Shown: one piece after another, positions 35,474-44,136 of the stretch
Numbering within the stretch: position 1 is the first letter of the stretch
Layout of the letters: each line of letters begins with the position of its first letter
NCBI GenBank assembly: GCA_024401395.1
Contig: JAKSLD010000001.1
Location: 124,001 to 188,000, forward strand
Direction: 5' to 3'
Length of the DNA: 64,000 nucleotides
Source: Bacteroidales bacterium
Lineage (GTDB): Bacteria > Bacteroidota > Bacteroidia > Bacteroidales > Marinilabiliaceae
The notes under the pieces: model-generated
What the model was told of the DNA's origin: nothing
Database searches by the model: none
Seen by the model: only the letters and a program-made list of their open reading frames with translations
Position numbers and translations under genes: made by a program

Positions 35474-37474
35474 TTACCAACCTGGATTCTGAGCGAAGTC
35501 TTCATAGATGTATACTTCACTCTCAAGTATTGGGAACCAATAGTGCTTTGCACTGAAGTTACGTGTAAGAATCTTCTCCTCACGCCAGTTCTTTACCTCA
35601 GCCTCACGAGGGTCCTGATCGTTCTTCTCATACCAACTATTATCATTCACACGAGTAAACTCCTGCGATGTCTTATTAGTGTATGGAGCCTCTGTCAAGA
35701 GCAACCAACGCTGAAGGTCATTGAAACGGAAACCTTCGAATGCAAGCTCACAAGCGCGCTCACGACGAACCTCGTCCATGAAAGCATTCTTGTTACTAGT
35801 ATACTTAGCATTAACGTGACCAGCACCAACACGGTCGCGGAGTGTGTTGATAGCATCCTCAGCTGTAAGAGAACTTGATGAAGCCTTATATGAAGCACCT
35901 CCAGCAGCTGCACCAGCCTCAGCATACATCAGGTATACATCAGCGAGACGCATATATGGCAAATAGCTTCTGAAACCAGTACCCCAGTCGTCTGTTACCT
36001 TATCTACCTTGTTACCTGTGTGAGGAACAAGTTTCTGACAGAAGTAACCTGTACGGCTACCGCTTGTTACATCACGCATAACACCACCTGTTGCGAGAGT
36101 AGCATACTTCTGGTTCTCAAAACCTGTTGGAGTACCATTAATATACATCTCACCGTCAAATACGATATCATGGTAGAAACGTGGGTCACGGTTCTTGAAT
36201 GGATGTGTTGGATCGAAACCACTCTCAGGGTTAACCTTCAACTCTCCGTTCTCAACGATGTAAGCAGGCTCACCATTCGCCATACCGTAAGCATAGTTTA
36301 CATAGTTTGCTGTTGGCATCTGAACCATAGCGCCAAAGAACAAACCATCGACATTAGAGCCCCAGCTTGTAGCGAAACCCCAACGAGCATCATTTGGCTG
36401 ATCGAACTGAGAACCTCTCATCATTGCCTCTACAGTACCAGGCTGCTTGAAGCCTTGCTTGATTGTGTAGAAAATGTCGGAATAGTTCGAGTTTGTTGTC
36501 GCTGTACGATCGTGATTGTAAAGTGCATTGAAATCCTCAGCGTCATAATACTCAGCAAGTTGATAAGGAGCAACACCTGATTCTGACTGCTCAATTACCT
36601 TACCAAGAATCTCAGCAGCCTGCTTTGCATAGCCTTCATTATAAGCGTATGTCTTAGCGCCACCTGTCTGAGCACCATTCTCAGCAAGAGGACTTGCTGC
36701 CCAAAGGAGAACCTTACCTGCGTAAGCAAGAGCTGTAGCCTTTGTGATACGAAGACCATTCTTACCGAGAGTATTCTTACCTACTGTTGTCTTATCCCAG
36801 TTGTCTGGCAAAAGTTCAGCAGCTGCCTTGAAGTCATCTGCAGCCTTCAATGCACACTCCTGGAAAGAGAGTCGTGGATCTCTAAGCACCTCAGATGCAC
36901 CTGGCACACGCTCGAGGTATGGAAGACCACCGAACCAAACCATCAACTCCTCATACCACCAACCGCGGAAGAACAAAAGCTGACCCTTAATCAAGTCGCG
37001 CTCCTCCTTTGTTGCATTGATCATGAGATCCATATTCTCGAGACCGAGATTGGCCTTACGGATACAATACCAAGAATCGTTCCAGATATGGTGGTTGAAA
37101 CGGCCGTTACTGTTCTTATCACTTGCACCATAAAGGTAGCTAAGGTTACCACCCCAAGCAGTGTAGTATGCCTTGAAGTCACCCTTATCCATCTGTGGTG
37201 TTACATAGAAGTCAGCATTATTTGCTGAAAGAATCTCATCTTCACCCCAGTTGAATGTTGTATTCCAGTAGTTTGTTGTCTTGTGAGGTATACAGTTGTA
37301 TATCTGCTCAACAAAGCCCTGGAAGTTATTGAAGTCCTTTAACGCCTCTTCGAGAGTCAAGTCTGACTCTGGCTCCTTATCAAGGTAATCCTCACACGAT
37401 GTGAGACTACCAAGAGCGAAAGCTGCTGTCAAAGCGACGAATAATGATTTATATATACTTTTCATTGCTTGCAT
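35474..37474 (-). CDS. SusD/RagB family lipoprotein, first of the xylan locus (XusB-like)
   Basis: The 666-residue protein has a lipobox (SLTSC) followed by EDYLDKEPESDLTLEEAL, the standard SusD N-terminus. The late signature MDEVRRERACELAFEGFRFN lies near residue 570. It is larger than many SusD proteins but in the range seen for xylan-locus members. Its ATG overlaps the stop of the upstream SusC (TAATG), so translation is probably coupled. A second ATG three codons later is an equally plausible start. As SusD partner it would bind xylan chains at the mouth of the barrel. Confidence 0.93.
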   Translation of the reverse strand: MQAMKSIYKSLFVALTAAFALGSLTSCEDYLDKEPESDLTLEEALKDFNNFQGFVEQIYNCIPHKTTNYWNTTFNWGEDEILSANNADFYVTPQMDKGDFKAYYTAWGGNLSYLYGASDKNSNGRFNHHIWNDSWYCIRKANLGLENMDLMINATKEERDLIKGQLLFFRGWWYEELMVWFGGLPYLERVPGASEVLRDPRLSFQECALKAADDFKAAAELLPDNWDKTTVGKNTLGKNGLRITKATALAYAGKVLLWAASPLAENGAQTGGAKTYAYNEGYAKQAAEILGKVIEQSESGVAPYQLAEYYDAEDFNALYNHDRTATTNSNYSDIFYTIKQGFKQPGTVEAMMRGSQFDQPNDARWGFATSWGSNVDGLFFGAMVQMPTANYVNYAYGMANGEPAYIVENGELKVNPESGFDPTHPFKNRDPRFYHDIVFDGEMYINGTPTGFENQKYATLATGGVMRDVTSGSRTGYFCQKLVPHTGNKVDKVTDDWGTGFRSYLPYMRLADVYLMYAEAGAAAGGASYKASSSSLTAEDAINTLRDRVGAGHVNAKYTSNKNAFMDEVRRERACELAFEGFRFNDLQRWLLLTEAPYTNKTSQEFTRVNDNSWYEKNDQDPREAEVKNWREEKILTRNFSAKHYWFPILESEVYIYEDFAQNPGW

Positions 37475-40400
37475 TATAATGAGAATCTCAAACCGAAATT
37501 AACACGCTTAACTGTTGGATACTGACCCTGGTTTGAAGCACCTGCGAAGTTTGACTCACGGTCATCAGGCATCTTTGTCCATACCCAAAGGTTGTTACCA
37601 CCGACGAAGATCTTAACATCTTTGAATGTAGCGCTACCAGCTTCAATCTTCTTGAATGTATATGAAAGTTCTGTATTCTTCAAACGGAAATAAGAACCAT
37701 CATACCAGTTCTGTGTACCAGTTGTATACTGTTGTGAACCCCATCTTGGAGTTACGACTTCAGCACCCTTGTGGTCATCTGACCACCATGTACCTGTATC
37801 GTATACGTTGTTAAGCTGGTTGCCGAATGATGTAAGACCAACCTCACGAGATACATTGCTTACGCCATAGAACTGAACATTGAAACTCCAACCATTCCAG
37901 TCTGTTCCCAATGTCACGTTGTATGTATTCTGAGGAATACCTGAGTAGCCCCAAGGCGCATTATCGTTCTGGTCTACCTTACCATCACCATTGAAGTCAA
38001 CTACATAATAGTCGCCTGGCAACTTATCCTGATCATTTACATCATACTTTGGACTTGCATAAATGTCGTCGTATGTCTGCATGAAATCCTTGCTGATAAG
38101 AGTTCTTGTCTGACCAATTGAATAGCCTGCTCTCTTACGATAAGATGCGAGAAGCTGAGCATCGTCAACCTTCTTAATAGTATTCTCAGCATGAGTATAG
38201 TTCATGTTTGACCATACGCGAACGCCATTATCGAATACCTTATTAAGACGCAACTCAATTTCGTAACCCTTGTTGTCAATTTTACCAATGTTGGCAGCTA
38301 CTGCAGGTTGACCGAAATATGCTGGTGTAGCGCGTTCACTTGCTGTGACATACACATCAGAACGCTTATCCTTAAAGAAATCAACACTACCGGCAATGAG
38401 GCCATCGAGGAAAGAGTAGTCGAGACCGAAGTTCAACTTACGAACTACCTCCCAGTGAGTATCTGCGTTACCAACGGTTCCTTCTTTGTACCAGTCGTAG
38501 CCGCTACGGTCACCATTGTTTTCACCCATGATTGTAGTACCACCTGTCTCAATCTTTGTCTGAAATGCGAAACGAGGAGCAGCAACATCATCACCAATTT
38601 CACCGTATGATACACGCAACTTCAACAAGTCGATAATCTTCTTCTCCTTGAGGCTAGCCATGAAAGGCTCCTCTATGATAGACCAACCAAGAGCGCCAGA
38701 GTGGAAGAGATCCATTCGGTAATCTTTAGAGAACTTCTCTGTACCGTTGTAGGCACCGTTGTACTCAATAAAGTACTTTGATGCGAAGTCGTATGTCAAA
38801 CGGTATACAAAGTCCTGACGATAAGAAGGGATCTTATAACCGCCCATATCCCAAACTGTATTGCTAGAATACATCTGCTGGCGTTGGAACAAGCCCATCG
38901 CTGTGAGATTATGAACATCGTTGAACTTGTTACCATAGAACACCTGGAACTGATAGTTCAAGTTACGCTTTACGTAGTTAGCAGAACCGCCACCTGTTGT
39001 CCAACGGATACCAGCAGCATAGTCAAACTGGTTGTATCTCTCTGTATTCTGCTGCAAAGTAACCTTACCTGTATAAGGATCAATCCACTTACGTTGTGGA
39101 TCATGGTAAAGGTCTGAAATCTCGTAAGCAGAATTGCTGAAGTTGTTATCCCAAGAAATTGATGCACGGAAAGTCAAACCCTCGAGAAGCATCTTCAAAT
39201 CCTGCTCCAATACGAAGTCGGATGAAATAGATGTCTCTACTGTCTTTGTGATACCGCCGAGAGCAATACCCTCTGGAGAGTTTGATACATTTGCCTTCTG
39301 TGGGTAATAACCCCAAGTACCATCAGAGTACTTATAAAGGAATACGTCTGGAGCAATATTATACGCACCAGCCCACTTCTGAGCAAGACCCCAGTCACCA
39401 ATATTACCTACACCACCAAGATTAGACTTCTTGATACCTGTTGAGCCAGCGAGACCAACCTTGAATACAGTAGTAGGAGTCAAGTTGAAGTCAAGGTTTG
39501 AACGGAGACTGATCTTGTTAAAGCCAAAACCAGCCTTATAGCCACGGTCTGAATCAAACTGCTTGAACATATCGCCTTCGTTTATATAGTCTGCAGCAGC
39601 AAAGTAACGAACGAACTTTGTACCACCAGATACGTTCACATTAGCCTTGTAAGCCATAGCACGCTTTCTGAAGAGTTCATCCTGCCAGTCTACATTTGCG
39701 AAACGCTCCTTCTGCTCCAAAGATGTCTGATTGCGATACATATCGATAAATGCCTGAGAGTTCACCATCTCCCATGCAGCTGGATTTACATTCATCTCAT
39801 GCTCAATAGCAACGTTGCGCGCCATGAGAGCATCGTATGAATCAAGCTTACCTGGAAGTTTTGAAACCATCTTCATGATAGCCTCACCAGAAACATTTAC
39901 CTGAGCCCTACCCTCCTTACCACGCTTTGTTGTAATGAGGATTACACCATTGGCACCCTTCACACCATATACGGCAGTAGCAGATGCATCCTTAAGTACA
40001 GAGATTGTAGCAACAGATGACATATCTACAGAACTCATCTTACGCTCGATACCATCGACGAGTACGAGAGGATCTGTAAAATTCATAGTACTTTGACCAC
40101 GAATAACGATCCTAGGCTCTTCCTCACCTGGCATACCAGTACTCTGGTAAGTAACAACACCTGGGAGGTTACCTGTCAATGCTGCACCGATATCTGAAAT
40201 ACCTGCTGCGCGTTCAAGAACTTCGCCTGTTGTTTGGGTAATCGCACCAACGACTGATGCTTTTTTCTGTTGTCCATAACCTACGACAATGAGCTCTTCC
40301 AATTCTTGAGAAGAGTCATCCATCTTCACGTCGTAGACAGTTTGTCCAGCAGCTACTGTTATGTTCTTGTTATCGAAACCGATAAACGAAAACTCAACAT

Positions 40401-40641
40401 TAGCACCAACTGGAACTGATAGGGAATAGTTACCGTCGAAATCAGTTACGGTACCGATTGTGGTACCACTAACAACAACTGATACGCCTGGAAGTATTTC
40501 TCCAGTACCATCGACTACTTTTCCTTTGATGGTTACTTTATTCTGAGCCATTGCTACTGCAGCCACTCCTAGAGCAACTACACAGAACGCAGCAAAACGG
40601 CGACGAATAGTGCTAAACCATCCTTCATTTAGTCTTTGCAT
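37474..40641 (-). CDS. SusC family TonB-dependent transporter, first gene of the xylan locus (XusA-like)
   Basis: The 1,055-residue protein has a longer basic N-terminus before the signal helix (FAAFCVVALGVAAVAMAQ). Then come a CarboxypepD-like domain (GEILPGVSVVVSGTTIGTV, about 45-110), the TonB-box region ELEELIVVGYGQ, and a plug with IVIRGQSTMNF and LVLVDGIERKM. The barrel ends NFGLRFSL. It opens a six-gene operon in the order SusC, SusD, SusC, SusD, surface lipoprotein, GH10 xylanase. That is the gene order of the core xylan locus described in Prevotella bryantii and xylanolytic Bacteroides. No hybrid regulator gene is adjacent. Confidence 0.94.
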   Translation of the reverse strand: MQRLNEGWFSTIRRRFAAFCVVALGVAAVAMAQNKVTIKGKVVDGTGEILPGVSVVVSGTTIGTVTDFDGNYSLSVPVGANVEFSFIGFDNKNITVAAGQTVYDVKMDDSSQELEELIVVGYGQQKKASVVGAITQTTGEVLERAAGISDIGAALTGNLPGVVTYQSTGMPGEEEPRIVIRGQSTMNFTDPLVLVDGIERKMSSVDMSSVATISVLKDASATAVYGVKGANGVILITTKRGKEGRAQVNVSGEAIMKMVSKLPGKLDSYDALMARNVAIEHEMNVNPAAWEMVNSQAFIDMYRNQTSLEQKERFANVDWQDELFRKRAMAYKANVNVSGGTKFVRYFAAADYINEGDMFKQFDSDRGYKAGFGFNKISLRSNLDFNLTPTTVFKVGLAGSTGIKKSNLGGVGNIGDWGLAQKWAGAYNIAPDVFLYKYSDGTWGYYPQKANVSNSPEGIALGGITKTVETSISSDFVLEQDLKMLLEGLTFRASISWDNNFSNSAYEISDLYHDPQRKWIDPYTGKVTLQQNTERYNQFDYAAGIRWTTGGGSANYVKRNLNYQFQVFYGNKFNDVHNLTAMGLFQRQQMYSSNTVWDMGGYKIPSYRQDFVYRLTYDFASKYFIEYNGAYNGTEKFSKDYRMDLFHSGALGWSIIEEPFMASLKEKKIIDLLKLRVSYGEIGDDVAAPRFAFQTKIETGGTTIMGENNGDRSGYDWYKEGTVGNADTHWEVVRKLNFGLDYSFLDGLIAGSVDFFKDKRSDVYVTASERATPAYFGQPAVAANIGKIDNKGYEIELRLNKVFDNGVRVWSNMNYTHAENTIKKVDDAQLLASYRKRAGYSIGQTRTLISKDFMQTYDDIYASPKYDVNDQDKLPGDYYVVDFNGDGKVDQNDNAPWGYSGIPQNTYNVTLGTDWNGWSFNVQFYGVSNVSREVGLTSFGNQLNNVYDTGTWWSDDHKGAEVVTPRWGSQQYTTGTQNWYDGSYFRLKNTELSYTFKKIEAGSATFKDVKIFVGGNNLWVWTKMPDDRESNFAGASNQGQYPTVKRVNFGLRFSL

Positions 40642-41204
40642 AGTTTTTGTTTGATGATTATTCAGAGGTTATTTTTGTTAGTTAATTGTTTTTGTCCTCC
40701 GAAACCACAAGATAACCCCCTTCACACTTGCGTTTCGTCGGCTTTTTTCTGTTCTTTTTTAGTTCTTATTCTTTTTGCTAGCTCGATTATTAGGTCCTCA
40801 ACAATATTTTTATCGGGTACAAAGTTCGCTACTTTACCCGTAACCCCTTTTCACGTACGTTACCATTTGTTTTCTATTCGTTAACTAATGTGAATTATAC
40901 AGCTTCATGAGTACAACTTTTTACAAAACGAAAATTCAGCTGTATATCAAACGATTAAGAATCTTTCATGTAACGTACGGAAAAGAATTATGATACGCAC
41001 AAATAAAAATTAGCTAACACAAAGCACATTCTAAAAACAAAACTAAACACATATCAGCATCCTTACCGATCGCCTAAAGCAAAAAATACACACGTTATTA
41101 CCTATGTTAAAATATATTTACTACCTTTGCGCCGCTTTGGTGAAATCAGGTATAGACTATATCGGTCACTCAGCACATACAATTAGTCAAAAATTACTTA
41201 TACA
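40642..41204. other. Divergent control region between the xylan operon and the ompH-like gene
   Basis: These 563 bases hold no gene. The half near 40641 is T-rich on the plus strand. TATACAGCT (40896-40904) and AGCTGTATA (40938-40946) form a widely spaced inverted repeat that could be a regulator site for the xylan operon. A TAGTTTTG on the minus strand (41038-41045) is a possible but distant -7 box for that operon. The plus-strand promoter of the ompH-like gene is listed separately. Confidence 0.4.
41122..41129 (+). promoter_or_regulatory. -7 promoter box of the ompH-like gene
   Basis: TACCTTTG matches TAnnTTTG and is the same octamer as before queC and rpsU. Transcription would start near 41136, about 70 bases before the ATG. 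A -33 TTTG is not obvious. Confidence 0.6.
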
Positions 41205-41843
41205 ATGAAGAATATCTTTAAGTCACTTGGAGTAGGTCTCGTTGCTGGACTTATCTTCACGGCTTGTGCCAATCAGGCACCACAGCAGGCAGCAGTTTTG
41301 GCTGGCAACTCTGGATGCAATGTTGCATTCGTAAATGTTGACAGCTTGATGAGAAACTACAAGCTTGCCATCAAACTCAGCGATCAGATGATGGACAAGA
41401 GAGAGTCGGCAGAGGCTTCATTCCGTCAGAAAGTAAACGAACTCCAGACAGCATTTAACGCAAAGGCACAGGCATTCCAGGCAAACGCAGAGGATTTCCA
41501 GCGCAAGGTACAGTACAACTCTTTCACATCACTCGAGCGAGCTCAGGAAGCACAGGCTAAGCTCCAGAAGGAACAGCAAAAGCTTCAGGAGAAGGAACAG
41601 GAGTACCAGAAGGAGATGCAGGTTCTCGACGCAAAGCTCTCACAGGAGTTGGCAGAACTCGAGGCTAGCCTCAGCAAGCAGCTTAACGATACTCTTTCAA
41701 ATTTCCTCAAGGAGTATGCAAACGGCCGCTACAGCCTCATCATCGCTAACAGCGTAATGAACAACAATGTTCTCTACAGCGCTCCAGGCGTAGATATCAC
41801 AGAAGATGTTATCAACATCCTCAACAAGCGCTACAAGGAATAA
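41205..41843 (+). CDS. OmpH/Skp-family lipoprotein
   Basis: The 212-residue product has a signal ending in the lipobox FTAC (Cys20), then AFVNVDSLMRNYKLA, the OmpH/Skp N-terminal strand. A long coiled coil rich in Glu, Gln and Lys follows (about residues 60-165), and then a closing alpha/beta segment ending ILNKRYKE. Skp-type chaperones are trimers that hold unfolded outer-membrane proteins in the periplasm. Most are soluble; this one appears lipid-anchored, as in some Bacteroidales paralogues. It is monocistronic, with promoter and terminator both visible. Confidence 0.87.
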   Translation: MKNIFKSLGVGLVAGLIFTACANQAPQQAAVLAGNSGCNVAFVNVDSLMRNYKLAIKLSDQMMDKRESAEASFRQKVNELQTAFNAKAQAFQANAEDFQRKVQYNSFTSLERAQEAQAKLQKEQQKLQEKEQEYQKEMQVLDAKLSQELAELEASLSKQLNDTLSNFLKEYANGRYSLIIANSVMNNNVLYSAPGVDITEDVINILNKRYKE

Positions 41844-41870
41844 TCGATATTAACATTATAGCTCACAAAA

Positions 41871-41906
41871 AGAGGCTGTGTCAAAATACCGACACAGCCT
41901 CTTTTC
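41871..41906 (+). terminator. Terminator of the ompH-like gene
   Basis: AGAGGCTGTGTC (41871-41882) pairs perfectly with GACACAGCCTCT (41891-41902) and is followed by TTTTCT. Confidence 0.9.
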
Positions 41907-41930
41907 TATTTCCTCTATACCTGACATTAT

Positions 41931-42046
41931 TCCTGTTGCGTTTTATAAAAAACTGCGAGCAACAAGGACACTCTATATAGGCAGCATATAGGCATCATAG
42001 GACCTCAATACGACCTGCAAAGGCTCAGACATCTACGTTCTCATTT
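41931..42046. repeat. Hairpin plus 11-bp repeat element, locus 3
   Basis: This single unit lies in the 561-base gap after the ompH-like gene. The core on the plus strand is an A tract, then CTGCGAGCAACAAGG (ending near 41967). It has a longer complementary arm upstream: GTTGC (41935-41939) pairs with GCAAC. The following 11-mers include ATAGGCAGCAT, ATAGGCATCAT, AGGACCTCAAT and ACGACCTGCAA. A more eroded copy may follow at 42092-42140, where ACAAT, an A tract and ATTGT repeat the same layout. Between this and 42244 nothing else is seen. Confidence 0.7.
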
Positions 42047-42243
42047 TCAGCGACTAAAGCTGCCATTATTCCAGAGCAAAAACTTTTCTCCTTGTAACAT
42101 AGACAATAAAAAACATTGTAATACAGACAATTAGACAACTATCTCTCATTCTGCTCATACTCTCTAAAAAATCACAAATGACACAAAATCAAATGTATTT
42201 GTAACGAACGAGAAAACCCGTTAGACAAATAATGCTGAACTTT

Positions 42244-42326
42244 GCATCAGTAACAACAATAGTTGTGTGCATAGACTAACTAAATATTCGCGTTAAGGCT
42301 GCGTTGGGAAACGGAGCCTTTTTTTA
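42244..42326 (+). ncRNA. Candidate small RNA or leader ending in an intrinsic terminator
   Basis: An ACAAC/GTTGT hairpin with flanking TGCA/TGCA pairing (about 42244-42272) is followed by a linker and a terminator. In the terminator AAGGCT (42295-42300) pairs with AGCCTT, with inner CGTT/AACG, and seven T residues follow. The terminator ends about 80 bases before the 5'-nucleotidase start, so it cannot end an upstream gene; the ompH-like gene has its own. A GAACTTTG close to the -7 consensus lies just upstream. It could be a free small RNA or an attenuator for the downstream gene. Confidence 0.4.
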
Positions 42327-42404
42327 TGTCTTTTCGCCAGAAATCGTGTAACATTCCATCTCTTGATATCGTAAAAGCACCATCGAAACATAGCATATGC
42401 TTCT

Positions 42405-44117
42405 ATGAAAAAACGCTTCAATACGATAACAACTGCACTTATCAGTTGTCTGGTTCTACTATGTGCCTGTGCTCCGACAGAGACTACTGTCGAGCTCATC
42501 TGCACTACAGATATACACGGCTCGCTATTCCCATATAATTACATAACTGGGCAACCAACCAAGCATAGCCTTGCTCAAGTAGCAACATATATAGAGCAAG
42601 TACGTGACACATCCGATAATGTGATCCTAGTCGATGCAGGAGATATGCTTCAAGGCACACCCGCAGTATATTACTACAATTTTGTAGACACCGTATCAAA
42701 CCATGTGCTTGCAGACATATATAATTATATGCAATACGACGCTGTATGCGTTGGCAACCACGACATAGAGACTGGCCACAACGTCTACGACAAGGTATTC
42801 GCCCAAATGAAAATGCCTGTCCTAGCTGGCAATGCCATATACAAGGACAGTGGGGACCCATATTTCAAGCCATATACCATTATCGAAAGAGGAGGACGAC
42901 GTATAGCTATTATTGGACTCATCACTCCTCACATCCCATTCTGGCTTCAGGAGAAATATTGGGAAGGCATGGATTTCGAAGATATGATCGAGTCGGCCCA
43001 AAAATGGATGGACTACGTCAAGAAAAACGAAAAGCCAGATGCCGTAATTGGTCTTTTCCACTCTGGATATGACTACACCTATGGCAATCAGACGGCAGAC
43101 ACATACAAGAATGAAAACGCCTCCCTCTTGGTTGGCGAACGAGTAGAAGGATTCGACTGCATCATTATAGGTCACGATCATAGATATTATACACCTATGC
43201 TCACAAGTCCGTCAGGCCATAAGCTGCCACTCGTCGACACTGGCACCGCCGCCCACAAACTGGGACACCTGACATTGCACTTCAACGGTAACGAGAGACC
43301 AAAAATCGATGTACGAACAGTAGTTGCAGAAGACTTGAAGCCTTCGGACAAATACATGGCCGAATTCGAACCACAGGAGAAAGCCATCAGAGAATACTCA
43401 TCGCAGATAGTCGGTACTATCAAGGAAGACATATACTCCAACAAAGCCCTATTCGGCAGTTGCAAGTTCATGGACATCCTCCACCGCACCATGATGAAGC
43501 ACGCCGAAGCCGACATCAGCTTCACTGCCCCTTTACGCCTTAATGCCAATATAGAAAAGGGTGATTTGACAGTGGGAGATATGTTCAACCTCTACAAATT
43601 CGAGAATACACTGAACTCCATCAGAATGACAGGCGACGAAGTCAGACGTTATCTGGAATACAGCTACAACAAATGGATAAGCAACCCATCTGAAACAGGA
43701 CATATCCTTTTACTTGACGAACAGAACCGCATCAAGCACGAGTTTTTCAACTTTGACGCAGCTGCGGGCATCAGATACACTGTCAATCCTTTCAAGCCTT
43801 TCGGAGAGAGAGTAGAAATCCTCTCAATGATGAACGGCGCTCCATTTGACCTAAAAAAGACGTATATTATAGCGATTAACAGCTACCGCTTCAATGGCGG
43901 CGGCGGTCATCTCACTCAAGGTCTAGGCTGGAGCAAAGAAGAAATCGACAAACGACTGGTAAAATGTATCCTGAAAGACCTGCGTGGACTAACGCTTGAA
44001 GACCTTCAAGAAAAAGAAGATATCGAGATACCTTCATACAAGAACTGGAAATTCGTTCCAGAGTCAAGCGTGAAGGCCTATATCGAGATAGACAACGAAT
44101 TAATCAAGAAAGAATAA
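42405..44117 (+). CDS. 5'-nucleotidase/UDP-sugar hydrolase-type metallophosphoesterase lipoprotein
   Basis: The 570-residue protein has a lipobox (LLCAC) and acts outside the inner membrane. The catalytic domain has all family metal-binding blocks in order: TTDIHGSLF (about 35), DAGDMLQG (about 76), VGNHDIE (about 117) and IGHDHRYY (about 256). The C-terminal nucleotide-binding domain (about 330-540) ends with NSYRFNGGGGH, the adenine-stacking loop region. Such enzymes release nucleosides and phosphate from nucleotides or split UDP-sugars for salvage. The exact substrate is unclear. It precedes the AsmA-like gene by 19 bases on the same strand. Confidence 0.9.
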   Translation: MKKRFNTITTALISCLVLLCACAPTETTVELICTTDIHGSLFPYNYITGQPTKHSLAQVATYIEQVRDTSDNVILVDAGDMLQGTPAVYYYNFVDTVSNHVLADIYNYMQYDAVCVGNHDIETGHNVYDKVFAQMKMPVLAGNAIYKDSGDPYFKPYTIIERGGRRIAIIGLITPHIPFWLQEKYWEGMDFEDMIESAQKWMDYVKKNEKPDAVIGLFHSGYDYTYGNQTADTYKNENASLLVGERVEGFDCIIIGHDHRYYTPMLTSPSGHKLPLVDTGTAAHKLGHLTLHFNGNERPKIDVRTVVAEDLKPSDKYMAEFEPQEKAIREYSSQIVGTIKEDIYSNKALFGSCKFMDILHRTMMKHAEADISFTAPLRLNANIEKGDLTVGDMFNLYKFENTLNSIRMTGDEVRRYLEYSYNKWISNPSETGHILLLDEQNRIKHEFFNFDAAAGIRYTVNPFKPFGERVEILSMMNGAPFDLKKTYIIAINSYRFNGGGGHLTQGLGWSKEEIDKRLVKCILKDLRGLTLEDLQEKEDIEIPSYKNWKFVPESSVKAYIEIDNELIKKE

Positions 44118-44136
44118 CAACATAGAACACCCTGCA

